From NCBI GenBank assembly GCA_021613375.1, contig CM038706.1, positions 21,022,866 through 21,086,865 on the forward strand: a DNA stretch of 64,000 nucleotides, in the 5' to 3' direction. Under the pieces are notes generated by a model. It was not told the origin of the DNA, did no database searches, and was given only the letters and a program-made list of their open reading frames with translations. The translations under genes and the position numbers were made by a program. The DNA is from Megaleporinus macrocephalus. Lineage: Eukaryota; Chordata; Actinopteri; Characiformes; Anostomidae. Numbering within the stretch: position 1 is the first letter of the stretch; each line of letters starts with the position of its first letter. Below are positions 12,200 to 25,900 of the stretch, piece by piece.

Positions 12200-13723
12200 A
12201 CCAGGACACGCTAGATCTATTCTAGTTTCCTCTCCAGAGGTTATATATCTCACTTTTTAAAACGACTATTGATTGGCTCTGATGGTTATGACGGCTGTCT
12301 CTGAGATTGTCTTTAAAAAATATTTACATCTTAAGTTTTCTTCCCCTTGTGTTAACAGATTCTGAATGATATCACACCTGTAGATGCAAATCTGATTGAA
12401 AGATTTAGTCTTTCAAATATCTTCAGAATAGACCTTCTACTCCTGTTCTACTAAACCCAGCATTACATTATATTTATGCATTAGCACCAGCATTTATATT
12501 GATGGCATTTAGCAGACACACTTGTAGAACTGCTTTATCCACTCAGTGAATGTTTTATGAGCCACTCCTGATTTACCAAAACATCAACTAAACTAAATGT
12601 TCCATGCGAGCAACACATCAGGCACGTACAAATAAAACCTGATGTAATCAGTAAAGAGGTGAGCTGGGCAACTTCACTCACACCTGCTTTTTATTTATTG
12701 CTAGTCCTTTTCATATTTGTTACTCCAACTCAGTTTACTTTATTTTCAGCTGTCTGGTGCAGCTCATGCTTGTGAGATTCCTAAATGGGCATCTCCTTGT
12801 CTGAGCCAAGCTCTAATGACAGAGGAACGTTCCCACAAACAAATAACTGCTCCAAATGCAATATAAAACTAGGTTTAACTAGATTTTAAAACATTTTCTT
12901 TATTTAATACACACATTTACAACTGCTGTCAAACAAAACCCTTTTTTTCTTTTAGTTTGACAATAATTGGCTTTCCAATGTGTATAAATGTTGTGATAAA
13001 TGGACCAAAGGAAAAGGCTTAAATATAGTTGAGAAAAAAAAAACTTCACTTAAAATAAAAGTATGTTTTTATTGTCCCTCTGCTGTAAAGTTTTCATTTT
13101 GGAGAAGTTTTTGTTCTGACAGTGGTGCTATATATTTAATAAGAACAAATTATTATGGAACGAATGTAAAAGATATAGCCTTTACAGTGCTGCAGTCTGT
13201 TCATGAAAGGATTGTAAAAAAATCATCTCACTCTTTGTAAATTTCATAAAATATATTTTCTTTAGTTTACAAAAATCATTTCACATGCAACACAAAAAAC
13301 TTATAAAAACAGCTTCAAAAGACATTGAGCACTAATCATAAGACAATCGTTAAGAGTTATATGGCACAAACTGCTGCAAAAGAATGCAAATTAAATCTTG
13401 CTGATGACCATGTCAAAATGAATGCATCAATTTACAATCAAATTAATCAGATTTTATATGATGTGCAATTAATAATCTCACATTTAAAGTGCTATGCAGA
13501 AAAAAAAAAAAAAACCCAATAATCTATATAGCACTTTGTGGTAGTGATGTGTGTGCCTACTGACGAGATGAGTTTCTGGATGCAATTAGAGGTTACTTAC
13601 TTCATAAGGATTTTTTTTTAAGAATTTATAAATTATCTATGAACAGTGTTAATACAGTATTTTCTAGTCTCTGTGAATCTGATAAACATCTCTACAGTTA
13701 TACAAACGGAGGATTTCAGAGAT
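12200..13723. other. Intergenic DNA and washc2 3'UTR
   Basis: About 1.5 kb between the zfand4 promoter-like region and the washc2 stop codon. The right part must include the washc2 3'UTR. The sequence is AT-rich, with no other feature seen. Confidence 0.5.
13068..13073 (-). terminator. Candidate washc2 polyadenylation signal
   Basis: A minus-strand AATAAA hexamer lies about 650 bases past the washc2 stop codon (TAA at 13724-13726). Another candidate lies at 12899-12904. Which one is used cannot be told from sequence alone. Confidence 0.3.
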
Positions 13724-13896
13724 TTAGTTTCCACCAAACACGTTAAGGGGGTCGTCAAAAATACTGTGACCCGATTCTTCTGCTGAGCTGGGTTCCTGGG
13801 TGGGCCTCTTAGGCTTGGATGTTGGGGCCGCTACTGGTTTTGAACCAGATGAGAAAATATCATCTGTGGAGAGAAGAAATAGCAGTGAACGTCTAG

Positions 13897-13927
<31 letters not shown>

Positions 13928-16900
13928 GGATATTTCACAGTATCTGTATACACTGTAGCAGAAACTCACCCATGTCATCATCAAATATCGATTTAGTTTC
14001 CACTTTCTTCTTCACCTTCTTCCCTTTTGGCTTTGTTGTGGGAGTCAAATCGGCAAAAATGTCAACATCGTCATCAAACAAGCTCACATCCAAGGAAGCT
14101 TCTTTAGGCTTTTTAGGAGTTTTTGAGGGCGTTTCATTTTTATCCTGTGAAGACATTTTAAATATAGTCAGTGATGGAGACATCCAGAAGCTCAATGACA
14201 GACAGACGGTCATGTTGGTCTTAATAAAAAAAATATTATTTTCTCCTTGCATTACGTATTAATTCGGGTTTCATTAAGAGTTTAATTATAGGTTTAAAAA
14301 GCAACAATCTGAAGATTGCACTAATTTAGGAATTTTAGAATAAACTATAATCAATTAAAGTATTACTCAATAAATTGTGTGCTCCAATTTTAGCGTAAAT
14401 ATGTTAAAAACATTCTTTTTATTACAATTTCTATATTTCATGACTGTGTAAAGTGGAACATGTATATTCAGTGCACTTTAAAATAAGTGAATCAGAATAA
14501 TTAGAACTTGAAATTAGAAACTTGAGATCCCACAGTGCACAAACCTGCTATCCTAAAGTACTGTAATCAAATCTAATTGTAGGGTCTGAGATTTGCACCC
14601 CGTCCAAAAATAGGATTAAAAGCTACATTACCTGGAAAATGTCTGGTTTGGTTAAATCACTGGGCATCTTAGACCCCTTTCGTTTCTCTGTTCTGAAGAT
14701 GTCATCATCATCATTATCATCATCATCGTCAAGGAAGGGCACACCCTTAGCCTTCCTGACTGGCTTCGGCTTGACCGTAGCAAAGAGGTCCTCCCCATGG
14801 TCTTCGAAAATGGACAAGGTAGGGTCTTTTTTAGAGGCTACAGTGGCATCTCTCCTGGAGGCTCCGTCAGGAACTGTCTCAAGGGGCTTTGTTTTGGGTT
14901 GAGGGGAGGGCGTGTGTTTAGGGACTGAAGTAGAAGCAAAGAGATCCTTGGAGGCAAAAAGGTCCTCTTCGGCAGCAAGAGAAGCTGCGGGGGGCATCTT
15001 TGGCCTGACAGACTCATCAGATTGCCTGTGTGTAGGCGCTGTGGGGGAGGTCGTTACGGGCAGGGTGAGGGCAGAGGGTCTGGCCAAAACAGGGTTGAAA
15101 GGGGGCACTGAGAAAGCTGTTCCAACCCCAGAAGCAGCCGGGGGAATAGAGTTCTCTTCCTGGATGTCCCCACGTGCCTCTTCAGAGCGCTGGGCTGACA
15201 GCTGCCTCGCTGCTCGGGTTTGGGGCCGCCGTCGTGTCGCCCCTTTAGCACGATCCTGCAAAGGAGAGAAAAGCGTTGATGGCTTTACAGAGTGCTGAAA
15301 AACACATAGGCCTTCTGTAAATCAAAGTGGGCTCAACAAAGTGTAATGGGAAGGGTGTTTCTTTTTTTTAAAAATCATTTTCTTGTTTAAAACTGAAATA
15401 ACTGAAAACACTAACAAAAGTAGTACTTCACAGTCTTTCCAATGTTTGGTGTCCCTCCAGCCACTCTCGCCTAATCTGGTAGCGTTTCTGACTCTAATTG
15501 CGAGGCGGCTCATTCTGATACATTGGAAATTAAAGATGAGCTAAAGATGCGCTGTACTTTATGAAACTAGAAAAAATTAGCTATACCCTAAAACTATCTA
15601 TAGCTAACTAATATAAAACATGGGGACCCTTTTTTAATGCATTTTGATGACAGAGCTCCAGGATCGTCCAGAAACCGATTAGGTACAGTTAATATGTAAC
15701 TTGTTTCAAATTTGTTGCCTCCTGCTTTCTTTTGTCTATTTATATGCATGATTTATATATATTTATATATGATTTTGTGAATAGTTACTGATTTGTATTA
15801 ATTTATGTGTTTAAAAAAATAGATTTTTCGATTAAAATCGATGTTCATTTGAATAATCTGATATCGATTCGTATAAACCCGAGATCGACCTTTAAAATTA
15901 GCATTCCAGCACCCCCCTGACCGCCCCCCGGTCTCGCGTGATCAGCTATTGTTTTTGGCTGGAGCATAAGTGAAGGCGCCCCAGAACTTGAAAGCAGATG
16001 TCTGGCTACATTTTGGATTCAGAAACCATGATGGTATATAAACATATAAACACTAATGTTTTTAGTAATGGTAGGTTGAGTGTTGCTTGTACATTTACCA
16101 TATTAGTTCTCTGAAAATCTCTTTTCATATTCAAACAAAACATGTTATTGTAACTGAAATATCCCTAAATTAATCGATATTGAAATGAATCTAACTGAAT
16201 TGGGACCTTGTGAATCGGGATCGAATTGATCCGGGAAATCATTTTTTTCCCTTCTCTTTTTTTTCTCTCCCTGTCTGTGTAGGTGTGTGTATATATGTAT
16301 CTTGGTTGATCATCTTAAATCAATAAATGAAAAAAGAAAAAAAAGAAAAACTACTTCAGGAATAACCCAATACTACATGCATAGTATTGCAGCCTTTCAG
16401 GTCCCTAACACATTTTATAGTCTTTTTGCAAAATGTGTTGGAAAAGAAAACTGACAAATCATTATTTAAACAAACTCTGCACTTTAAACCTTGCACTGTT
16501 TTACTGACTTTTAATAAGTCAGTCTGCTAAACCAAAAAGTCCTGCATTCCCAGAGTACTAAATACTCACAAAGCTTCATTATGCATTAGACACCCACAAA
16601 GCTTCATTATGCATATGCAGTGCTATCTCACCTTGTTAGCGCTCTGTAGCGTGGTGACCTGAGCTGGCGTGTCAAAGCTTACCCCTCCCTCGGTAGGAGT
16701 CTGAAGCTCAGGGCGGCCCACAGAGCCTGGCAATGGCCCTGCAGCTCGTGCTGAAGGGGAGGGTGCCAGGCCAGGAATTACACTGACCGCTCCAGGCACC
16801 CGTGGCCCAGCTCCTGGCAGCAGGCTTGCAGGGTTGATCCCCAAGTTCGCCTGATAGTAGAGAAATTTAAAATTTCAGATACAAACATGTTTACAACTAC

Positions 16901-19900
16901 AGTCCTTCAGTGCAGTCAATGCAGTGTTGTACTTGCCATAGACATAGAGAGACGAGAACAAACGCATCAGCAACCAGCAAAAGGTGCATGAGCATGAAGC
17001 CATGGAAGTAAAGATGCATGCAGTATTCAGTGTTTATAATAGAGCATGTTTGCAAGCGTAACATCAGAATAAAGAGTCGAAGCTTTCTGAAAGCAGCTGT
17101 CTTCTGTTACTTTAATAAGATAAATGTTCAGAAAGGATGCTGGAGTAAAGAAACACTCAAAAGGTTGAAAGGACTCTTTTAGAGTGACAAGAACAAAGAG
17201 CTATTAATTGAACATTACTTGAAGTTTCCCAATCCTTGAGGAGGTTTCTTTAGATTTTACAGGGCTGGCAGGCTTCTGTACAATTAATGACATTGGTTAC
17301 ATTTCAGTAAAAAAATAAAAATAAAAAATTAATTGAGCTTCCTCAACACATCCAGCTAAATGCCATAGTACTGCAAAAGATCTAACTATGTACTTCTTAA
17401 TAGGCCCTTCCGTAGACATGACCTGAATAACCATATCAGAGCCCAACTGACATACATTCTGGATGACCAATGATATCCGACAATATTCATAAGCAGTGGT
17501 TTTATCCGTATTGACTAGAAAACACTTTCTGAATCCCAGAATTCAAAATTAGAGCAGCAATATTCACATTCATTAAGACGGTGAGAATCTGTTTTAAAAG
17601 TGTTCCAATAGAGTACAATCATATCAGGCTGCAAAGCACTGCTTAACTGTAACTATTGAGGTACAAAAACAAAAATTATACTTTTTCCTTAAAATGGGTA
17701 TCAGCCACAAATGTTCATCGTTTGGGCCCTAAACCATTTTCTGAAATAACTAACAGACCTTCTGTGTATTAAGCTTAGTACTGTGAACATTAACAAAGAA
17801 GGTTTCTTTAATCACAGCTCTTTAAGGATGATTCAATCGTAATAATAATTAAATAATCTGTGTAAAGCATACCTCATTCTGGGTTGAGTGTGCTGTGCTT
17901 TTGTCAATTTCGTCTTTTTTAGGTTTACTGGGCTTCTGTGGAATTTTCTGAATTAAGAAATTACAATGTAAGAATTATATACACTCCCCCCCAAGTTTCT
18001 ACACTCAAACTTTTGTAGCATATAAGTTACCATCCCAACCTAACACACACACACACATATATATATAAAATGACTGTAATGAAATGAAACTTGAGAATAT
18101 AGAATGAAACCTGACATCATCACGGCACTTGCGCCAATTGCGTTTTCGATGTCTGCTATTATCCCGTACAGACGGAGGCAGTGCGAGTGAGACAGCACGA
18201 AATCTAGTAGCAGCAATCCTAAATAATGAGGAAATAATTAACACCCTGGCGAACGCATCTACGAGCCAAAATAATACTGGTGCCCTGACGACATCATTCT
18301 GTATTCTCAATTTTTAAAATCTATATCCTCAAGTTTTGTTCCATTCGTTACGTTTCATTCTATATATTCAGACATTCATTCTATATTCTCAAGTTTCAAT
18401 CTATATTCATAGATATTCTATTCTATATTCTACTGTATTTATACACACACTACTAATTTTGGCTGGTAGTGTACCAAAACCTTTGACATACACACACATA
18501 TACACATACATACATTCATCAATACATACATATAATAAATTTAAACAAGCATAGTACCGGAGGAGCTTTTGGCTTTGCAGAGCTGAACAGGTCATCGTCA
18601 TCATCATCGTCCCCAAACAGTGTAGGAGCTGCAGGCTTCACTGAGCTGGACAAGGGGGCCTGAAACACATCAGCCAGCTTTTAAAACACTCTCCACCTCC
18701 ATTAAAAAAATTTAATCACTCAGTTGCTGGTTTTAATCATTTTCACTCTTTGAGGTTATTTAACAAACACTGAGTAAAAGAATCAGGTGTCAGTTGTGTT
18801 GTTTTAATTTAATACAATCAGTTGTTAGATTGAACTGACAAGTGTTTGTTTACTAAATGTAATCTATGTACACATATCTTTCTTATTGACTCCTGGCCCC
18901 AGCTACGTGCATGCTGTTTTTCTCCTTTTTGTGTTCTTTCCAGGTGGCCTATACCATCATTTCTGTGTGCAACTTGCTTATTCTCCTAGGTTAACTGGCT
19001 AGGCTCATTATGGTTGGCAGTTCCTTCTGTTGTGTCTTTGAAAAAGCTGAATGTAGGACTAATACAAAAAATTATTAGTCCAGTTAAGTGGAATTTACTT
19101 AAATCACTTTTGTGTGATTTACATATTAATCAATTAAAGCAGGACACTCACTCACATTGTTTAACAGTTCAGAAAATGTGTTGTATAATTATCTCCAAAA
19201 TAAAAGTGTCCTGTTTTGCTGTAGCTTGAACTCACAGAGGATTTAGCAGTGTTTGCAAAGAGGTCCACATCTGGGTCGTTGTCTCTCTGCTGTGTATGGC
19301 TAAAGAGAAGCTCCTCGTCCTGAAACACACCTGTGCTCTTCACGAGAGGTTTCTGCTCCTGAGACTGAAACACAACCAGAATTACAACTGTACTCACTGC
19401 CACTCACACATTCAGCTGTAGATAACCAATAAAGCCAACCTTAAATGTGCTTCTGTCTGCCGTCTTGGTTGCTACAGAAACGGGAGACGTCTCATCAGCT
19501 TCCTCTTCGTCATCAATGTCGTCGTCATCATCATCAAACAGGCTGAGTGTGGTCTTTTTAGCCTTTTTCACCTTGCTCTCTATGGGTGGAGGGGTTTCTT
19601 TATGCCAATCTAGATCATCCAAGTCGTCCAATGGACTCTTGGTCTGCTTCTGTGGCACACAAATCAACAGTGTTAAACATCTGAGTATTTATTTAACAAT
19701 AATACACACTGAGTTACAAGGTTATTTGATTTTCTACAAGAACATGTTGTACAGATGAACACAGTAGCTTCTATTTTTACCTTGGTGGGTTCTGGCCCAT
19801 CTCCCAGCACGTTAATTCCTCCAAACAGGCTAACAGCTCCAGCAGGCTTCTTCTTAGTAACACTACTCTCCTCAGGAGAAGGGGTGGTTTGCACAGGCTT

Positions 19901-22900
19901 TTTGTCTAAGGACTTTTCATCAGCTACCTTATCATTTACTGGAGGAGTTACTGAAGATGCTTCCTCTGAGTCTTCAGGGCCAAACAGAGAGGCAGCCTGA
20001 GAGGTGGCAGCAGGTACCTGAAAAAGTCGTGTTCATATTTAAAACAGTATCAGTTTCTTGAATTTTATGTGATAGCTCTTTGGAGTTCCTTTACAGGCTC
20101 TCCTTAATATTAATATAAATCTAACAGTGGCAGGCTTTATGCCCCAGTCATAGCCCTGACTAACATACAACCACACGCTCTAAACTGATGATACGGGTAC
20201 AGCACTGACTAATGACCAACAGAAAGCTCCCTGTGAGCAACACTGTGTGAAACTGATGTCTGCATATGTATGTTTGATGATTTTCATTAGTTAGCACATA
20301 TCTTACTTTGACTTCAGGAGTTGTTTTATTTTCAGGAGGTTTGGAACCAAAGAGCAATGCTTTGTCTTCATCATCTTCATCCTCAAACAGGAGGGAGACT
20401 CTCTGAGGCTTCTTCTGACTGCGAGGACAAATTAAAATCTCCAGGATTAGAGAAGGTTCTCTTTTTTTTTAAATATAGAATTATGCTACAAATGATTTCA
20501 CATACCTTGACTCTTTTGTGGCTGCAAACAGATCATCTCCATCATCCACATCAAACAGGCTGTCTTTCTGTGGCGCTTTGGCACTGGGTAGCCTGGAGGG
20601 GGCACTAGCGCTGGCCTTCATTCCACCACTCTTTACCTCTGGCTTCACTGTGCTGGGCTGGGAGTTCATCCACTGGTCCTGACACATGCAAAGACAATAA
20701 TGTATAATGGAGACGAATGAAAAGCAAACTTTCATACTATTGCAAACAGGCACTTTGGGGAGATCTATCGTGAATCTCCTCCTAGTTTTAACTGCGATCA
20801 TTTTCCTCATACCTCATCATCGCTGAAGAGAGCACTCGACACTGTTTTCTTGGGTTGGAGTGCTGCTGTTTTGACCTGAACTGATTTGGATTTCGGCACC
20901 GAGGAAAACAGATCCTGAAAGACACAGAAGAAATCACCGTAACAAAAGCTTCTGCAATGTGCAGGCTAAGCTCTTCTTCTGCTTCTTTAGTTCTTCTTTT
21001 CTCACCTCCTCCTCCTCATCATCGAATATAGAGAGCGGTGTCTTGCTTGGTTTGCTCTGTGTGGGGGCTTCATGCTTTGACTGACTTTTCGGCATTGGGG
21101 AAAATATCTGTTGTGAACAAACAAAGAAAAAATCAAACGGATCTCTTTACAGTAAAGTCACTGATTCAGGGTTTCATTAGAAATAAAAAGGGAATTTAAG
21201 CATACTTGTGAGTCTTCATCGTCAGAGAACAAACTCTTGTTCTGGACTTTCTCTGCTGTTTTAGGAGCCACCGGCGCCTTGACCTCAGGAGGGGGTACGT
21301 TCTAAAACACGTTAAACGAGAAACTATGATACAGAAAGAGGAAGAGACCAGAAGGGCAAGAAAGAGTGCATGGTTTCATACCTCCTCAGACTTCTCAGAC
21401 TCTTCGCTCGTTGAAGGCTGCCGTTTCTTCAGACCCTCCACAAGAAGATTTTTTGTGCCAGGCCCAAACATAGAGATGGCACCAGCAGGTAACTGCATGC
21501 CAACAAGCATGAATAGTCAGTATCCATCATGTATGCCAGCAAAATAAACCGTTCAATGAACAGCAATGTTTCGTGAAACACTTGTGATAACGGTTATATT
21601 TTAAAACACATATTACAGATACACAGTAATACATATTTCATCCAATTCCACAGCCCTGTGGCTGTGGACACGGCATGACACAGCATAGCACATGGTCAGG
21701 CACATTTGCTGATCAGTATTGATTGAGTTCACATGCTCACTCGTCACAACTTATTACTAAGCACATAGTTCCCATTCACTACCATATCTAGTTATTCAAC
21801 ATACAAGGAGACTATGAAGAAAACAAAAACTGGTTTAATGAAAAGGCAGTATAACTCAGTGTTCTGTGCGTTGATACACCTAAATTCTGGAACATGTTCC
21901 AATGTTTTCACCAAGACATTTGGCGTAAGGTAACTGAAAATCGCCCAAAACATGTTCCTTAAACAGAACATAATTGAAAAATGGAATTGGCCTATGGCAT
22001 ATTATGTGTCTTAAATACATTGGACAATATAAATACGAGAATTCCAAAAAGCATGCAATGTCCCTTTTGACATTTAACATTATACTGTATAAATAACAGA
22101 AAAAACAAAAGAGCTTTCAGTGTTTTAAACAGACATTATATATTCTAAATAACAGATATCAAAACACACCCCACCAAGCCCGCCCCCAAACTGTCAAAAC
22201 CACCCCAATCCAATATGCCAACACAGAAATTTCGCTCAAGCACAGAAAGCAGTGGAAGGTAATATACACGGCGTGTGAGGACAACTATCGAATCGAGAAT
22301 GAAAAAAGGAGGTTTGAGTTTGAGAAGTTGGCAGCCTTATTAAAATAGATGCAACTCACAATTCCCATACCGGCCAATTAGCACCGCCCTCACTTGTAAA
22401 ACCAGTTACAGTATGAAATGAGAGCCATGAAAACAAATAGATGAGTTGCCTAGTGCGTGAATGCACAGACAGTTGAACTCAGAGCAATCAATGGTTTTTC
22501 GTGTACTGTAAAGTGGCAAATCGTAGCAGCAATGTCTGAATGCGTATCTGCGTAAAGGCTGGCAGGTCTGTTAATAGAGTCTCACTATTCAGAATGTACA
22601 GTGTAGAAACTCCTTTATAAATCTATGCATAACAGTATCATATGACCCACACTAGCCATGAAACTTATATAAAGGTAAAATTTATGTGTTTTTTCATATT
22701 TATCTATTTATTTGTTTTACTAATGTAATTTCTATGAGTATGTTTAAGTACACACAGAAGAAAGTGAGTAAATCCTAATCTCAATCTGTGTTTTTATTCT
22801 AATTAAGTTGCTTTTGTTCCCCTGGGCCACAATAGACACGTACAATATATGTCTTATGAATACCTACCCAAGGTCAAATAAATATTTGCTTTATTTCACC

Positions 22901-25900
22901 ATTATTTCACCATCTTTCTCCACTTTTTGTGTAAAACTGATGGTCTTTATAATGCAAAACGCTTCCATCAGCATTTCTCCACCATTCACAAAGCTCGCTC
23001 TGCTCTTTAAGTCTAAGCAACTTAGCAAGCTACAGTTTTTTTTTTAGCTGAGCTGCATGCTGCGTACATCCGAGGTTCATTCACCCAACATTGCCAGCAT
23101 TCTGTGTGTACATATCCTGGATGAAGTGGATAAAAGCCTTGTCTTCTTTAAGGTCCCATAAAACGGGAGATGTTTTAGTGCCTCATGGTTACACAGCAAT
23201 ATCGTCTACAACAAAACCAGCACATGTACAGCACGTTTCACTGAGGACTGCTTCAGTACCTTCACTCAGAAACCTAGATAGAAGGATGGAGCTGAAACTG
23301 CTCTACCCTCTTCTATTAGATGACGAACAGAGCCTAAAGCCACAGCAACTAGGTTTTACAATAATCTATATTGTTGCCTATCGGTTTAATCCTGCTGGAA
23401 GACTAGGAACCTACTCCCATCACCCCCATGAACCCAAGTTATCTGGTACTGGAACTTTTACAGCTAAACATGTACAGCTAAATGATTCTGATTCTCACTG
23501 CATATGCTACCAATGTGTTTGAAGCTATGTTTTATTACATGTATGCTTTGCTTTTATTACTTGTTTTTAATAAATGATGTAAATCGCAATGTACTTCCAT
23601 GACTTCAGCTATCCTGCGTATGGAAGGCTGCTACGCAACTTTATCCATTTAGCAAACGTGAATAAATATCGATCTGGTGTTGCTACAGTCTGTTCCAAAG
23701 TCACACAACATATAAGGGTCGATTCAGAACTAACATTACACCTAAAAACACTGATCATGAAACAAACATAATTAATTGTTCATTTTAAAGTTTTGGTGAT
23801 CTTTAAAGCACTAACACGCCATTCAGATAGATGATGAAGCCTTGAGCCTTACCTTCTTCTCAGGAGGCCTTACTACCGCTTCTTCCTCCACAGTTTTCTT
23901 GGCCTGTTGAGAAGTCGTGACATTTCTTGCATTGAAAATGTCACCTTCGTCATCATCGTCTTCATCACCGCCAAACAGGTCCACTGTTTTCTTTGGTTTG
24001 GGCTTCTCCTGTCCATCTAAGTACGTACAGTTATGTTACTTGCTACAGTGCTTGATGTTGTTGTTGCTCACATGTACATGAGACACAATATGACTGCAAC
24101 AGAGCTACAGAGCCTACAACACGCATTCCAAATTCCACAGCAGCAGCCCTCCACACTTACCAGAGGCAGGCTTTTTGAGAGCCTTCCCACTGAAAAAATC
24201 ATCATCATCATCATCATTGTCATCAAAAAGGCCACCTCCGACTGCTGCCTGCTTTGGAGTCGCCTGGACTTTGGGTTTGACTGGACTGCCATTCTCTTTG
24301 CTCTCTAGTGAATCTGAAGTGTTTGGTGAGCCGAAGCGGCTGTATTCTGGAGAAAGGTGAAAAGAAAACTCTATTAAAAACTTTAAAAGCTATCAAAAAC
24401 TGGAGACTGAGCCAACTGAGAACTTATTTTACCTGGGAAAATGGAGACTGCACCTGTGGGTATTTTTCTAGTTTTGGCACTCTCTAGAAAAAAAAAGTTC
24501 CCAAATTGAAGCTTGCAAAAAAGTTATATTTGCTCCTTTAATAATTTGAACAGAGTGTCTACACAAACATCACAGGATCTTTCAGAGTTGAAAATATGGA
24601 TATATTTATAGTTATTATAATTGTAATGTTGTAATTGAATGTCAGAATTTGCTCTTCCGGTACTTACTATTATTTAAAATTTTAAAAATTATGTTTACAT
24701 ATAATATTAAACCTACTACATTAGCGAAGGACATGTATACTTTAATGACAATAACTACATCTCTTTCATCATTCTTTCCCTACCTCACTATGGAAAACAC
24801 CCTTGTGTGATCAAACAATGACACCATGTCGGATCAAGCACAGCAGTATTAGGGAAGCGCCTGCTCCATATGCTAGCAGGTCCAGCTCAAAATTAATCAT
24901 TCTCACTCTCTTCCGCGAAGACCTTTCTATTCTTTTGTACTAGCCTTTCTTCGAAGCATCTTTCCACTCAATGTATTACTCAGGATATTTCTTGTTTCAT
25001 CAGCAAGCTGAAATCAGGAATCTTTGCGTCTTGGATTATGGCTTACCAGGCTGAGCAACTGGAGGAGCTAGAGACTCAGCTGGACACCTAACATGCTAAG
25101 GTACAGAAGGAGACCTCTGTGGTTTCAGACTTAATGCCTCACATTTCTCGCAGTGCTATTCAGAGTGCAGGATGTGCTATGGCTTGTTGGTAGTGAGAAT
25201 GCTCTGGCAAGAAGAGAGAAGGAGAATCTAGGCATCGCTGACACTTCTGTCATCCCTAAAAAGATATGAGGCAGAAATGCGACACCCACAAACAGGAGGG
25301 TGAAGACCTTTCTCTGTGTCTCCCTCAACAGCCATCTTTATAACATACCTGACAATGAAGCTCCAGCCTTTCTCCAAGGAGCTCACTCAACAACCCAGAG
25401 AAAACAAACCCCAGCACTCGACTCCCTCCACATCAGCCATGTCACAATCTGTCGCTCCAGAGCTGAGACAGAGGTTTAAACCAACCTATACTTGTTCTGT
25501 CTGAGGAACTTAGAGCTCAGCTATTGACAGTGGCCATCTCAAATGCCCCATCATACAGGTCATGTTCTGCCACAGAAACAGTTATTTCCTCTCAGCCTCT
25601 CTTGACACTCAGATCAAGGGAAACATGGGTCTCAAATACCAACAATGCCCCAGACACCTTCACTGTCCTTAGCACACACCCAAAAGGCATCATTGGCGTA
25701 CCAAGGCCAACTTTACACGCCAAGGTCACAAAACAGCTCTCAGCCAAATTAAACCCTATAAACCTGTCATTCCTGCTCAGTCTAGCAGACGCCAGTCCCC
25801 TCTTCTCCTGACCACGAGTGTAAGGCCACCAGCTTTCAATGGTATCATGGTCACACACGCCCTACTTCCTCATTCCTCGGAATGCAACAAACTCTGCATC

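Noticed and set aside
13906..14262. 118-codon plus-strand frame starting in the (TG)n tract
   Set aside because: It is antisense to the washc2 exon 13970-14144, with a microsatellite start.
14639..15298. Plus-strand open frames of 87 and 128 codons rich in Ser
   Set aside because: They are antisense to the washc2 exon; the Ser runs mirror Asp codons.
19447..20000. Plus-strand Ser-rich open frames
   Set aside because: They are shadows of the washc2 LFa exons at 19440-19649 and 19781-20017.
23091..23522. 143-codon plus-strand open frame in a washc2 intron, followed by AATAAA
   Set aside because: It lacks an ATG at its start and resembles no protein I know. Chance or a decayed repeat is more likely, so I mention it only as intron content.
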